A DNA stretch of 64,000 nucleotides from Aurantibacter aestuarii (GCF_003008425.1 NZ_PXOQ01000007.1:830419-894418), one strand, 5' to 3'; positions 36,035 through 45,558 are shown, counted from the first letter of the stretch. Notes: generated by a model not told the origin, from the letters alone. Numbers and translations are program-made.

Positions 36035-37417
36035 TTATTTTGTAATAATTGTGTATGTTGGTGCCCCAGGGTCTGTAAAATCTAATTTGATATCATACGT
36101 TCCCATAGTTACTGGAATATTGTTATTACTATCTTGATCTAATATACCATCTCCAGTAGCATCTCCATAATTAGGTAAATTCCAGTCTTCATTTTGTCTT
36201 ATTTTAATTTCTCCATTAATTAACATAACATTCTGTGCTAGCCAATTAGTGTCTGTTAAAGGAGTAAACATAAAGTCTGAAGTTGCGCCCCAATCATTAT
36301 AACCAGAACCTACAATACCCCAAAGATCTGACTGAACTAAAGTATATTCTAACGTAGTGAAGTTTGCAGAAAGCACATAAAATCCAGGAGTTGTAATTTC
36401 AATATTATTATTGGCATCTTGATCTAAAATACCATCTCCAGTAGCATCTCCATAATTTGGTAAACTCCAATCTTGGTTAAAACGAATTTTGAATTCCCCA
36501 GCTTGTAATTTAACACCTACTTTAAATGAATCTGATGTATAATCATAAAACATTTTTGCATCTGGTCCCGCATTACCCCAATCATTCCAAGCAGAACCAA
36601 CAATACCATAAGAAAATGGTACAATAGAATAGGCTAATGTTGCAGTGTTAAATTCAATTTTGTAATCTCCCGCTGTAACCGCAATATTATTATTTGCGTC
36701 TTGATCTAAAATTCCATCTCCAGTAGCATCTCCGTAGTTTGGTAAATTCCAATCCATACTTTGTCTTAGTTTAATTTCACCATCTTTTAAATTAACATAA
36801 GCCACTAAAACATCTGGATCTGTGGTGGTGTAAAAAGGTAAATCTGGTCCAGCATTACCCCAATCGTTTGCTGCAGAGCCAATAACGCCCCATTCAGAAA
36901 TCATAATTCCAGAACCACTTCCTCCACCATTACTATTTGGTGCTAAAAATACATTAAGGGCTTGAGGAAATGAGTATTTTTCTGTTGTGCTTACAGCATC
37001 TCCTACATAAGCTCGAACTCTAAACGTAAAAGTTCCTGAATTTAATTCTGGAGTAGCTGGGTCATTATTTAAACCAGCATCGTTAGCAAGAGTTAACATT
37101 TCTCCTATAGTTACTGCCAATTCGTTGCCGGTAGTTTCTCCAATAATTTCCATGTCACTAAAGTCTCCCACAGTAGACACTTGTAACTCATAAGTTGTAT
37201 TAACTTGAACTCCAAAATTAGCATCTTGCCAAGTAAATCTTTCAGCAAGGTTGGAAGAAGCTTGTGAGGTTAAAATGTATTGATCTAAAAATGTATTTGA
37301 GAATGAAAATTCACCTTGTGGTTGAGCGGTAAATACTAAATCATCATTCTCTTCGCATGAATAAAAGCTTAAAAAAGCTATTACAGCAAGACTTAAAAAT
37401 ATTTTAAAATTTTTCAT
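36035..37417 (-). CDS. susE: SusE/SusF-type starch-binding outer-membrane lipoprotein with three tandem modules
   Basis: A 460-residue lipoprotein. The signal ends FYSC (Cys21), and the Glu/Asp-rich residues just after it (CEENDD) resemble a Bacteroidota surface-export signal. A SusE N-terminal domain (about 30-160) is followed by a Gly/Ser linker and three near-identical roughly 94-residue modules starting at residues 177, 271 and 367. Each module starts GxxGSxxNDWG and holds NLPNYGDATGDGILDQD. In the Sus system SusE/SusF display starch-binding modules on the cell surface without catalysis. It lies 16 bp after susD in the susC-susD-susE order. Confidence 0.88.
   Translation of the reverse strand: MKNFKIFLSLAVIAFLSFYSCEENDDLVFTAQPQGEFSFSNTFLDQYILTSQASSNLAERFTWQDANFGVQVNTTYELQVSTVGDFSDMEIIGETTGNELAVTIGEMLTLANDAGLNNDPATPELNSGTFTFRVRAYVGDAVSTTEKYSFPQALNVFLAPNSNGGGSGSGIMISEWGVIGSAANDWGNAGPDLPFYTTTDPDVLVAYVNLKDGEIKLRQSMDWNLPNYGDATGDGILDQDANNNIAVTAGDYKIEFNTATLAYSIVPFSYGIVGSAWNDWGNAGPDAKMFYDYTSDSFKVGVKLQAGEFKIRFNQDWSLPNYGDATGDGILDQDANNNIEITTPGFYVLSANFTTLEYTLVQSDLWGIVGSGYNDWGATSDFMFTPLTDTNWLAQNVMLINGEIKIRQNEDWNLPNYGDATGDGILDQDSNNNIPVTMGTYDIKLDFTDPGAPTYTIITK
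36038..36889 (-). repeat. Three tandem in-frame repeats encoding SusE binding modules
   Basis: Modules occupy 36614-36889, 36323-36607 and 36038-36319 (first to last in the protein). The DATGDGILDQD loop occurs at residues 230, 324 and 419, spaced 94 and 95 residues. The DNA of this loop is also nearly identical between copies, indicating recent duplication or homogenisation. Confidence 0.9.
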
Positions 37418-37433
37418 AATAATTTTATTTAAA

Positions 37434-38996
37434 TTAAAAACCTGGGTTTTGTTGTAAATTAGGATTTGAGTTTAATGCAGATACTGGGATTGGAAATAAT
37501 TTGTAAGCTTCTGGAATTGCTGTCCCATTAAATGTACCGCCTTTCCAAGACCAGATGTAACTTCCGCCAGTAAACCTATTAAAACGAATAAGATCTGTAC
37601 GTCTGTGACCTTCTAGATTTAACTCTCTTGCTCTTTCATCTATAATAAAGTCTAAAGTTAATTCTCCACTCGTTATTGGTGTTGCTACAGACCTGTTTCG
37701 AACTAAATTTACATAGTTTAAAGCATCTCCGATAGATGCGTTTGTAGCGCCTCTTAGAGCGCACTCTGCATACATTAAATAAGCATCTGCAAGTCTATAT
37801 AAAGGAAAGTCTGTTCCAGAAAATTCTGAAGGAGAAATAGTTGTGTTTGCACCCGTATTTCTAAATTTAGTTGAAGGAAAACCATCTGTCCACTCTCTAT
37901 AATCATTCATTTCGAAATTGTGACCGTCCGTCCAAAATAATCCAGCACGTCTATCTGTAGCATTAGCAAGATCCGCAGCGCTATTTCCAAATAAACCATA
38001 CCAAGATTTTGTTGCTCTATGACCAGCCCATGCAAATACACCACCTAAATTTCCAAAATCCAAAGTGGGCATTGTAGCACTATTCATATTCCCGTTTACA
38101 ATGTAAGTCGTGTTACCATAACTTTGGTTGCTTACTGGGTCTGCTAGGATTGGAAATATAATTTCAGGAGAGCTATCATTATCTCCAGAAAAAAGGTGTA
38201 CAAAATTAGGGTCTAAAGTATATCCGCCTTCACCAATTACTTTATTAAGTTGGGTGACAGCATCATTATATCTTGGCACTCCTATATAAACTTCAGCATT
38301 AATATAAAGTTTTGCAAGTAACATATTGGCAACAAATCTGTTAACTCGGCCATAGCCAATTCTGTCAGGTAAAATGGTTTCAATTTCTAAAAGTTCAGCT
38401 TCAACATAATTAAATAATTCCGAACGTGAAGATTCTGGTAATGGCGTAGATTGTCCTAGATTTTCTTCAGTTGCTAAAACACCTTTTCCGAAAGTATCTA
38501 TAAGATAGAAATAAGACAAGGCTCTTAAAAGGCGAGCTTCAGATTTGATAACCTCACTATTTTCAAAATCGTTATTATTTAAAATACTAATTAAGTTGTT
38601 ACATTGCGGTATAGTAAAATATGCTCTATCATAAAATAAGCGAAAAAACTTATTATTATCTGTCCAGTTAGTAGTTGTTGTTAGAGGATCCAATCCTCCA
38701 TCTCCCCATCTGTTTTTCATACCATCGGCTGTGAAATCTTGTAGGTTAATAATAGCTCTTAAAAATCCAGACTCTCCTGCGTCTTGAGCTGTAATATCTG
38801 CACTTCCAGGTCCATCTGTTCCTGTTAAAGCATAAGACGCATAAAGCTTGGCTAAAATTCCTTCTACTGCATTAGGGTCTGAGTCTAATAAATCTTCTAG
38901 AGAAAGATTAACTTTCGGTTTTGTTTCTAAATCATTAACGCAAGAGCTACCCGAAATAAGTATAATACTTGCAATGATTAAAGTTATTTTTTTCAT
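37434..38996 (-). CDS. susD: SusD-family glycan-binding outer-membrane lipoprotein
   Basis: A 520-residue RagB/SusD protein. The lipoprotein signal ends GSSC (Cys19), followed by the TPR-rich N-terminal part (LLRALSYFYLIDTFGKG, about residue 165) and the typical C-terminal segment RARELNLEGHRRTDLIRFNRF near residue 460. The end, FPIPVSALNSNPNLQQNPGF, is the family hallmark. SusD forms a lid over the SusC barrel at the cell surface and binds alpha-glucan. It follows susC after 12 bp. Confidence 0.95.
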   Translation of the reverse strand: MKKITLIIASIILISGSSCVNDLETKPKVNLSLEDLLDSDPNAVEGILAKLYASYALTGTDGPGSADITAQDAGESGFLRAIINLQDFTADGMKNRWGDGGLDPLTTTTNWTDNNKFFRLFYDRAYFTIPQCNNLISILNNNDFENSEVIKSEARLLRALSYFYLIDTFGKGVLATEENLGQSTPLPESSRSELFNYVEAELLEIETILPDRIGYGRVNRFVANMLLAKLYINAEVYIGVPRYNDAVTQLNKVIGEGGYTLDPNFVHLFSGDNDSSPEIIFPILADPVSNQSYGNTTYIVNGNMNSATMPTLDFGNLGGVFAWAGHRATKSWYGLFGNSAADLANATDRRAGLFWTDGHNFEMNDYREWTDGFPSTKFRNTGANTTISPSEFSGTDFPLYRLADAYLMYAECALRGATNASIGDALNYVNLVRNRSVATPITSGELTLDFIIDERARELNLEGHRRTDLIRFNRFTGGSYIWSWKGGTFNGTAIPEAYKLFPIPVSALNSNPNLQQNPGF

Positions 38997-39008
38997 AGTT
39001 AATTATTT

Positions 39009-42000
39009 TTAAAAATCAAGATTTAATCCAAAAGTGAAAGATCGAGGTCTTGGGTAAAAAGCACCATCAATACCTCCAAAATTTTCGGGATCTTGTCCTG
39101 TGTAATCTGTTATTATAAAAGCATTACTAACGGCTGCATAAAAACGAACACTTCCATTTTTTATCATATTATCAAAACGTTTTCCTAAAGTGATATTATC
39201 GCATCTTAAAAAAGTTGCATCTTCTAGGAAAAAGTCTGAGTAAACCACATTTTGATTAGAATAATCTGTAAATGCTGGGTTTGCTGCTCCGGTATAAAAA
39301 TTAAGTACGTTGGTTAAACTACTTGCGTTTTGAGGAATTGCACTTTCTGTGAATCCGTAATTTAATTTGGTTTGATTGTATACATGTCCACCCACTTGAC
39401 CTCTAAAACTTGAAGATAAATCCCATGTTTTATAAGTGAAATTCATACCAAAACCATAGGTCCAGTTAGGAGCTATTTGTTCAAAATAACGATCGTCATT
39501 ATCGATAACATTATCTCCGTTTAAATCTGCAAATGCACCTGGTATTGGGTTTCCTGCAACATCATAAACTTGTTTTAAGACCCATGCAGAACCTGCTTGT
39601 AAACCAACTTTATGATACAGAAGCGTGGTTCCAGTACCTCTCACATTTCCTCCTGCCTCTAATAAATCGGCACCTTCTAAATCTGTAATTTCGGTTTTAT
39701 TATAACCTATATTTCCATTAAAACTTAATTCCACATGTTCTGTTACAACAGGTCTTAAGTTTAAATTTAACTCAAAACCTTTACTCTCACTACTTCCAAT
39801 ATTATCAATAAATTCATTAGTTAGACCTTGACCAGCTGGAACCGGAGCTTTAGCTAATAAATCGGTTGTTTCTCTTTGGTAGATATCAAAAGCACCATTT
39901 ATAAATCCGTTTTTAAAGAAACTAAAATCTAAACCAGCATTATAAGTTGTTGTTTTTTCCCAAGTCAGATCTGGGTTAAATGGTAATGCAGCATAAAGTG
40001 ACGAATTTGGAAAATATTGACTATTGGCGTTTCCTGCTTGAAAAAATGGAGTAGAAGGATAAAAACCTACTGCACCAGTTATATCGTTTTGTCCTGTTTG
40101 TCCAATTCCAAGTCTAAGCTTTAAGTCATTAACAGTACTGCTGTTTTTTAAAAAGGGTTCTTCATTAACTTTCCAAGCTAATGCAGCTGCTGGGAAAAAG
40201 CCCCAAACATCGCTATCCCAAATATCATCACTTACAAATAAAGAAGAGGCATCGGCTCTTAAAGAGAACGTTAATAAGTATTTGTTATTTAAATTAACAT
40301 TAGAACGTGCAAAAAATGATTGTAGATTGTACTCGTTAAAATATCTGTTATTTGGATTATCGGGATTTATAGTCTCTTCACGTATCCCGGTATCTACATT
40401 GTAATTAAAAATTTGGCGATTACCATCATTCTTAAAATTCTGGTAGGAGTAGCCTATCTGTACATCAAAATTGTTTAAAAAGCCAGTCTCAAATTCTTTT
40501 CTATATTGTGTATATAAGTCAAACGTTGTATTTGTTATGGTTTGAAACTCTCTGTAATTTGTACCAGGATTAAACACAAAGTTTGTGTCTATATCACTGT
40601 TATTTTGGTCAAATCTGTAAGTCTGCACAGCATTGTCGCTGTAGCGTTCTTCAATTCTAGATTTAGAGGCATCTAAACCTATGTTTGTAACAATTTTTAA
40701 GTCTGGAAAAAATGGTAGAGTATAATCTAATTCGATATTTCCTAAAAATCGTTTAACTGTTTCGGGACGTTCTCTTTGTTCTGCTAGAGAAAGCGGATTA
40801 ATTTGTCCATCGGTAATTAAATTATTTCCCTCTACAATTGTATTTTGAAAATAACCACCAAATCTATTGTCTGGTGCATTATTGTAAATAGGCTGTGTTG
40901 GGTTAAACCCTATGGCATTACCTAAAATTCCACCTGCATCAATAGCATTTTTTTCAGCATATACAACTTTAGAATTTAAGTTAACTTTAAGGTTATTATC
41001 TAAAAACTTAGGAGACATATTTAAAGATCCTGTAAATCTTTCGTAATCATCCTCTATAACAATACCTTTAGCATTAGTATATCCTACAGACATTCTTGTA
41101 GGTAATTTGTCAAAAAGAAAAGCGTTTACACCAAAATTAGTATTCGAAGTAATAGCGGTTCTAAGAATGTTTTCTCTCCAATCTGTATCATAAATAGCTC
41201 TTTCTCCAGATGGTGTTGAGATGATTTGAGCAATTTCTTCAGAAGTTTGAACACTTCCAACAGGGACACCTAAAAGTTCTGCTTTAGTTGGAAAGTATTG
41301 GTTAATAAACTGCACATAAGTAGCACTATCCATTATATCTAAATCATTTCCCCCAGTATTTACTGTAGTATCTGTTGAGAAATTATATTTTGGAGCTCCA
41401 CTAGTTCCTCTTTTAGTGGTAATAATAATAACACCATTTGATGCTCTAGCCCCATATATTGCTGTAGCAGAAGCATCTTTAAGTATAGTAAAGCTTTCAA
41501 CATCGTTAGGGTTAACTAAACTTAAAGGGTTTGAGTTTCCTGCAGGATTTTGGTTTCCAAGAGGGACACCATCAATAACAATTAATGGACTATTACTTGC
41601 ATTAAGAGAAGCACTACCTCTTATTCTAATATTTGGATTGGAGTCAGGAGAACCTCCATCATTTGTAATTCTAACACCAGCTGCTTTACCTTGTAAAAGC
41701 TGATCTGTAGAAACAATATTACCTTTATTAAAGTCTTTAGAGGTCACTAAGTCTACAGAACCTGTTAAGTCTTCTTTTTTTACAGAGCCGTAACCAATGA
41801 TAACGACTTCGTCCAACTGAGCACTATCTTCTGCTAAGGCTACATTGATAGTTTTTTGATTGGTATATGGTATTTCTTGAGTAACAAAACCTACATAAGA
41901 AAAAACAATGACATCCCCGGGATTAACTTGAAGGCTATAATTACCATCAAAATCTGCAGAAGTTCCCGTAGATGAATTTTTAATTATAATATTTACCCCT

Positions 42001-42116
42001 GGAAGTGGTAATCCGGAGGCCTTTTCGGAAACATTTCCGGTAACTATGCTTTGTGCCATAAAAATGGTTGGTACAAGACACAGTATTAAGTACAATTTTT
42101 GAATAAAAACTTTCAT
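39009..42116 (-). CDS. susC: SusC-family TonB-dependent oligosaccharide importer
   Basis: A 1035-residue SusC/RagA protein. A signal peptide (to about residue 22, FMAQ) is followed by a carboxypeptidase-D-like domain (SADFDGNYSLQV), the SusC TonB-box area QLDEVVIIGYGSVKKEDLTG (about residues 101-120) and the plug with the SusC signature IRIRGSASLNASNSPLIVIDGVP. A barrel ends in FTFGLNLDF. It imports starch oligosaccharides into the periplasm with energy from TonB. It is the first gene of the minus arm, divergent from lacI across a shared LacI-type operator. Confidence 0.96.
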   Translation of the reverse strand: MKVFIQKLYLILCLVPTIFMAQSIVTGNVSEKASGLPLPGVNIIIKNSSTGTSADFDGNYSLQVNPGDVIVFSYVGFVTQEIPYTNQKTINVALAEDSAQLDEVVIIGYGSVKKEDLTGSVDLVTSKDFNKGNIVSTDQLLQGKAAGVRITNDGGSPDSNPNIRIRGSASLNASNSPLIVIDGVPLGNQNPAGNSNPLSLVNPNDVESFTILKDASATAIYGARASNGVIIITTKRGTSGAPKYNFSTDTTVNTGGNDLDIMDSATYVQFINQYFPTKAELLGVPVGSVQTSEEIAQIISTPSGERAIYDTDWRENILRTAITSNTNFGVNAFLFDKLPTRMSVGYTNAKGIVIEDDYERFTGSLNMSPKFLDNNLKVNLNSKVVYAEKNAIDAGGILGNAIGFNPTQPIYNNAPDNRFGGYFQNTIVEGNNLITDGQINPLSLAEQRERPETVKRFLGNIELDYTLPFFPDLKIVTNIGLDASKSRIEERYSDNAVQTYRFDQNNSDIDTNFVFNPGTNYREFQTITNTTFDLYTQYRKEFETGFLNNFDVQIGYSYQNFKNDGNRQIFNYNVDTGIREETINPDNPNNRYFNEYNLQSFFARSNVNLNNKYLLTFSLRADASSLFVSDDIWDSDVWGFFPAAALAWKVNEEPFLKNSSTVNDLKLRLGIGQTGQNDITGAVGFYPSTPFFQAGNANSQYFPNSSLYAALPFNPDLTWEKTTTYNAGLDFSFFKNGFINGAFDIYQRETTDLLAKAPVPAGQGLTNEFIDNIGSSESKGFELNLNLRPVVTEHVELSFNGNIGYNKTEITDLEGADLLEAGGNVRGTGTTLLYHKVGLQAGSAWVLKQVYDVAGNPIPGAFADLNGDNVIDNDDRYFEQIAPNWTYGFGMNFTYKTWDLSSSFRGQVGGHVYNQTKLNYGFTESAIPQNASSLTNVLNFYTGAANPAFTDYSNQNVVYSDFFLEDATFLRCDNITLGKRFDNMIKNGSVRFYAAVSNAFIITDYTGQDPENFGGIDGAFYPRPRSFTFGLNLDF

Positions 42117-42147
42117 GTAAATGCTTTTGATTTTTAAATAGATTGAC

Positions 42148-42166
42148 CTTATTTTTACTTCTCAAT
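42148..42166. repeat. 19-nt sequence shared with the leader of the downstream MFS transporter gene
   Basis: CTTATTTTTACTTCTCAAT occurs here, upstream of susC, and again at 43446-43464, upstream of the MFS gene. Both are intergenic, and they are in the same orientation on the plus strand. It could be a regulator site or chance in AT-rich DNA. Confidence 0.4.
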
Positions 42167-42211
42167 GTTAAATCTATGTAAAATTTTTGTCTGGAAATTT
42201 TTTTGAAACTA

Positions 42212-42227
42212 ACGAAAACGTTTTCGT
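42212..42227. promoter_or_regulatory. LacI-type operator in the susC/lacI divergent region
   Basis: ACGAAAACGTTTTCGT is a 16-bp perfect palindrome. Its 14-bp core is identical to both operator copies at 11306-11342. It is 85 bp from the susC end of the gap and 106 bp before the lacI start at 42334, and could control both. Confidence 0.82.
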
Positions 42228-42333
42228 GTTGACAACTTTATGTTAATTATTGATTTTTAGCCTGTTTTGATATATTCTATGTTATTTTTAGCCTAATATT
42301 TTATTAAATATTGTTTTTTAACCCCTTTTAATT

Positions 42334-43392
42334 ATGAAAAAGAAAATTACACTAAAGTTAATAGCAAAAGAACTTAATGTTTCTATCTCTACGGTTTCAA
42401 AATCATTAAAAAACAGTAAAGAAATTAGTGAAGAAACGAGAGAGAAAGTTCAAGCTTTTGCTAAATTTTATAATTATAAACCAAACAATATTGCGTTAAG
42501 CCTTAAAAATAAAAAGACTAAAACAATAGGTGTAATTATTCCCGAGATAGTGCACTATTTTTTTTCCAAAGTCATTTTTGGAATAGAGCATATTGCTAAT
42601 CAAAGAGGTTACAATGTAATTATTGGATTGTCTAATGAGTCGTTTTCTAAAGAGGTTTTAAATATGGAAATGCTAGCAAATGGAAGTATTGATGGGTTTA
42701 TATTATCTATTTCCAAAGAAACTTTAGAAAAACGTGATTTTCATCATTTTAACGAAACGATTGCGCAAGGTATGCCTATTGTTATGTTTGATCGCGTTGA
42801 AGACTCAATTAAATGTGATAAAGTTATTGTAGACGATTTGTTAGGTTCAAAAAAGGCAGTAGAAAAATTAATTAATTCTGGTTGTAATCACATTGCGATT
42901 GTAACAACAAAAGACTTTGTAAATGTTGGAGCGCTAAGAACTAAGGGCTATATTTTAGCATTAGAAGAAAACAAAAAAGCCTTAAATGATTCCTTAATTT
43001 TAAAAGTCGAAGACTCAGAGCTTATAGATGATAATTTGACTCAATTAGAACAAGATATTGAGCACATGCTTATCTCTAACCCAGAAATAGATGGTGTTTT
43101 TGCAGTAAATGAAATTTATGCACTAACCGTTATGAAAGTCGCAAGAAAACTTAAAAAGCGAATTCCAGAAGACTTACAAGTTATAGGATTCTCGGATGGA
43201 GTTCTCTCTCAAAATGCTGTGCCTACCTTAACCTCTGTATCTCAACATGCCCAGAAAATTGGGGAGCGAGCGGCTGAGTTGCTTATAAATCGTTTAGAAC
43301 TAGAGGATTATGAAGAGGAAGAAATGGAGCTGGAACGTTACGAAACAGAGGTTATTGAAACAGAACTTATTGAACGAGAATCAACAAAATAA
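42334..43392 (+). CDS. LacI-family transcriptional regulator (alpha-glucan locus)
   Basis: A 352-residue LacI/PurR-type regulator. The N-terminal helix-turn-helix ITLKLIAKELNVSISTVSKSL is nearly superimposable on that of the regulator at 10228-11268, and a sugar-binding-type effector domain follows (about residues 60-335). A Glu-rich tail ends the protein. It is divergent from susC and heads the plus arm with the transporter, phosphorylase and hydrolase genes. The shared recognition-helix motif and shared palindrome suggest both regulators can bind the same sites. Maltose or a maltodextrin is the likely effector, by context only. Confidence 0.9.
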   Translation: MKKKITLKLIAKELNVSISTVSKSLKNSKEISEETREKVQAFAKFYNYKPNNIALSLKNKKTKTIGVIIPEIVHYFFSKVIFGIEHIANQRGYNVIIGLSNESFSKEVLNMEMLANGSIDGFILSISKETLEKRDFHHFNETIAQGMPIVMFDRVEDSIKCDKVIVDDLLGSKKAVEKLINSGCNHIAIVTTKDFVNVGALRTKGYILALEENKKALNDSLILKVEDSELIDDNLTQLEQDIEHMLISNPEIDGVFAVNEIYALTVMKVARKLKKRIPEDLQVIGFSDGVLSQNAVPTLTSVSQHAQKIGERAAELLINRLELEDYEEEEMELERYETEVIETELIERESTK

Positions 43393-43439
43393 AAAAAAAG
43401 CAATGCAGATTTAAAATCTTTTATATCTTTACGCACTAG

Positions 43440-43500
43440 TCAAAACTTATTTTTACTTCTCAATTAATTTAAGTTTTGATAAGATTATAGCTTATCAAAA
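43440..43500 (+). promoter_or_regulatory. Nested inverted repeats in the MFS transporter leader
   Basis: TCAAAACTTA (43440-43449) pairs with TAAGTTTTGA (43470-43479), and TTTTGATAAG (43474-43483) pairs perfectly with CTTATCAAAA (43491-43500) around a 7-nt loop. The two pairings overlap and would be mutually exclusive. The block ends 26 bp before the transporter ATG. It could be a protein-binding site or an RNA switch-like leader. Confidence 0.5.
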
Positions 43501-43526
43501 TAGTATTCATTTAAAATATACTATTT

Positions 43527-44906
43527 ATGAAAAAGCGTGTATTGGGGTTTTGGGAAATTTGGAACATGAGTTTCGGCTTTCTTGGAATTCAATTCGGATT
43601 TGCTTTACAAGGAGGCTTTATGTCTCGAATATTTCAAACACTTGGAGCAGGCAAAGACGATATTCCGTTTTTATGGATTGCAGCGCCACTTACCGGATTA
43701 CTTGTACAGCCAATTATTGGTTATTTAAGTGATAAAACTTGGAGTGATAAATGGGGCAGACGACGCCCGTATTTTCTTATTGGAGCTATTTTAAGTTCTA
43801 TTGCTCTATTTTTTGTGCCATATTCTCCAACTTTATGGATGGCAGCAGGATTTTTATGGATTTTAGATGCCTCAATTAATTTGTCCATGGAGCCTTTCCG
43901 GGCATTGGTAGCAGATAAACTTCCCGAGTCACAACGGTCCTACGGGTTCGTAGTTCAAACCTTAATTATTGGAATTGGTACTTGGGTAGCTAGTAACTTA
44001 CCGTGGTTAGTTTCAAAATTGGGTGTTAGTGATGCTGCAGAGTTAGGCGTTATTCCAGCTTCAGTAAAAATTGCATTTGCAATTGGTGCTTTTGTATTTC
44101 TAATTAGCATTTTATACACCGTTTTTACAACAACTGAATATCCACCTGAAGATATGGAAGCTTTTCGAGAAGAAAAGAAACAAAAAAACAACTTTATACC
44201 AGATATTCTTAACAACATTGGTTCTATGCCCAAAACCATGAAAAAGCTTGGTGTTATTCAATTTTTTTCTTGGTTTGCTTTTTTTACCATGTGGAGTCTT
44301 GCAAATCCTGCATTAACAGAGCATGTATATAAAACACCCGCACCAGCAAAAGCAGAATTTGATTTAACTATAACTGCTCAAGCCGAAAAGTTTGATGTTC
44401 AAAATACAGCTTTTCAAAAATCATCAAATGAGGTTGGTTCTGCTATGGGTGTTTATGGACTCTCTTCTATGGCATTTGCATTACTATTAGTTGTTTATAC
44501 TTCAAAAAGACGTATTAATAGAAAATACGTTCATATGGTGTCACTTATACTTGGAGGTGTAGGTTTTCTTGCTATGTATTTTTGTAATCCTTCACAACTT
44601 AAATATTGTTTTATACTAATTGGTATTTCATGGGGAAGTATTCTCTCTATGCCTTATGCCATGTTATCTAGTGCTGTAGACCCTAAAAAAATGGGAGTCA
44701 TTATGGGCATATTTAACATGTTTATTGTAATTCCTCAAATTATAGCGGCTCTCGGTGGGATTAATGCTTTAATGAGTTTATTTGGAGAAGAATCTATATA
44801 TGCTATGACTATTGCTGGCATAAGCTTAATTATTGCGGGACTGTGTAATTTTTTGATTACAGATAAAAACGCAATTAGTTATCAACCCGCACAAGAAATT
44901 ATTTAA
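43527..44906 (+). CDS. MFS sugar transporter, SLC45-like, probable maltose/maltodextrin carrier
   Basis: A 459-residue inner-membrane carrier with about 12 helices and the family motif LSDKTWSDKWGRRRPYFLIGA after helix 2. A roughly 45-residue polar insert (about 270-310) separates later helices. It is a paralogue of the protein at 14138-15430. Its place between lacI and a beta-phosphoglucomutase plus maltose phosphorylase pair indicates that it imports maltose or small maltodextrins from the periplasm. The pgmB gene starts 1 bp after its stop. Confidence 0.88.
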   Translation: MKKRVLGFWEIWNMSFGFLGIQFGFALQGGFMSRIFQTLGAGKDDIPFLWIAAPLTGLLVQPIIGYLSDKTWSDKWGRRRPYFLIGAILSSIALFFVPYSPTLWMAAGFLWILDASINLSMEPFRALVADKLPESQRSYGFVVQTLIIGIGTWVASNLPWLVSKLGVSDAAELGVIPASVKIAFAIGAFVFLISILYTVFTTTEYPPEDMEAFREEKKQKNNFIPDILNNIGSMPKTMKKLGVIQFFSWFAFFTMWSLANPALTEHVYKTPAPAKAEFDLTITAQAEKFDVQNTAFQKSSNEVGSAMGVYGLSSMAFALLLVVYTSKRRINRKYVHMVSLILGGVGFLAMYFCNPSQLKYCFILIGISWGSILSMPYAMLSSAVDPKKMGVIMGIFNMFIVIPQIIAALGGINALMSLFGEESIYAMTIAGISLIIAGLCNFLITDKNAISYQPAQEII

Positions 44907-44907
44907 T

Positions 44908-45558
44908 ATGAATGGATTTATTTTTGATTTAGATGGAGTAATTGTAGATACTGCAAAATACCACTATTTAGCTTGGAAAAATTTGGCAAATAGTATTGAT
45001 ATAGAGTTTACAGAACTTCAAAATGAAGAACTAAAAGGGGTAAGCCGTGTAAAATCCTTAGAGAAAATTTTAGCTTGGGGAAACAAAACGATTTCTGAAA
45101 CCGAATTTGAAGCACTCATGAAAAAGAAAAATGAGGAATATTTAAATTATATCTCAACAATGACGAGCAGTGAAATTCTACCAGGAGTACAAGCATTTCT
45201 AGAGACTATCAAAGAGGCAAATAAACCAATCGCACTCGGATCTGCAAGTAAAAATGCACGTTATATTCTGGATCGTGTAGAGCTTAGACCATATTTTGAT
45301 GCTATTGTAGATGGAAACGATGTGTCTACAGCAAAACCAAACCCAGAAGTATTTATAAAGGCAGCCCAAACTATTAATTGCCAGGCAAAAGAATGTGTTG
45401 TTTTTGAAGACTCTGTTTCTGGAATACAAGCTGCAAATACTGCACAAATGTATGCTGTAGGTATTGGAGAACAACATATACTATTTGAAGCACAAATTGT
45501 ATTTAATGATTTTAAGAGTATGCCTTCAAATTTTATAACCGAATTAATTAAAAAGTAA
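44908..45558 (+). CDS. pgmB: Beta-phosphoglucomutase
   Basis: A 216-residue HAD-superfamily enzyme. The catalytic FDLDGVIVDT at the N-terminus gives nucleophile Asp7 and acid/base Asp9. The cap domain contains KGVSRVKSLEKIL. Motif II is LGSASKN, and the acidic motif IV is VFEDSVSGIQAA. It converts beta-glucose-1-phosphate, the product of an inverting maltose phosphorylase, to glucose-6-phosphate. The GH65 phosphorylase gene follows 47 bp later, a classic pairing that supports the assignment. Confidence 0.93.
   Translation: MNGFIFDLDGVIVDTAKYHYLAWKNLANSIDIEFTELQNEELKGVSRVKSLEKILAWGNKTISETEFEALMKKKNEEYLNYISTMTSSEILPGVQAFLETIKEANKPIALGSASKNARYILDRVELRPYFDAIVDGNDVSTAKPNPEVFIKAAQTINCQAKECVVFEDSVSGIQAANTAQMYAVGIGEQHILFEAQIVFNDFKSMPSNFITELIKK

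Noticed and set aside
36038-36889. Regularly spaced similar DNA segments considered as a CRISPR-like array
   Set aside because: The repeats are in frame, about 285 bp apart and encode protein modules with no unique spacers; there are no cas genes in the window.
42229-42234. TTGACA next to the operator, resembling a sigma70 -35 box
   Set aside because: Bacteroidota primary sigma factors use TTTG and TAnnTTTG elements, and no matching partner box is present, so it is likely chance.
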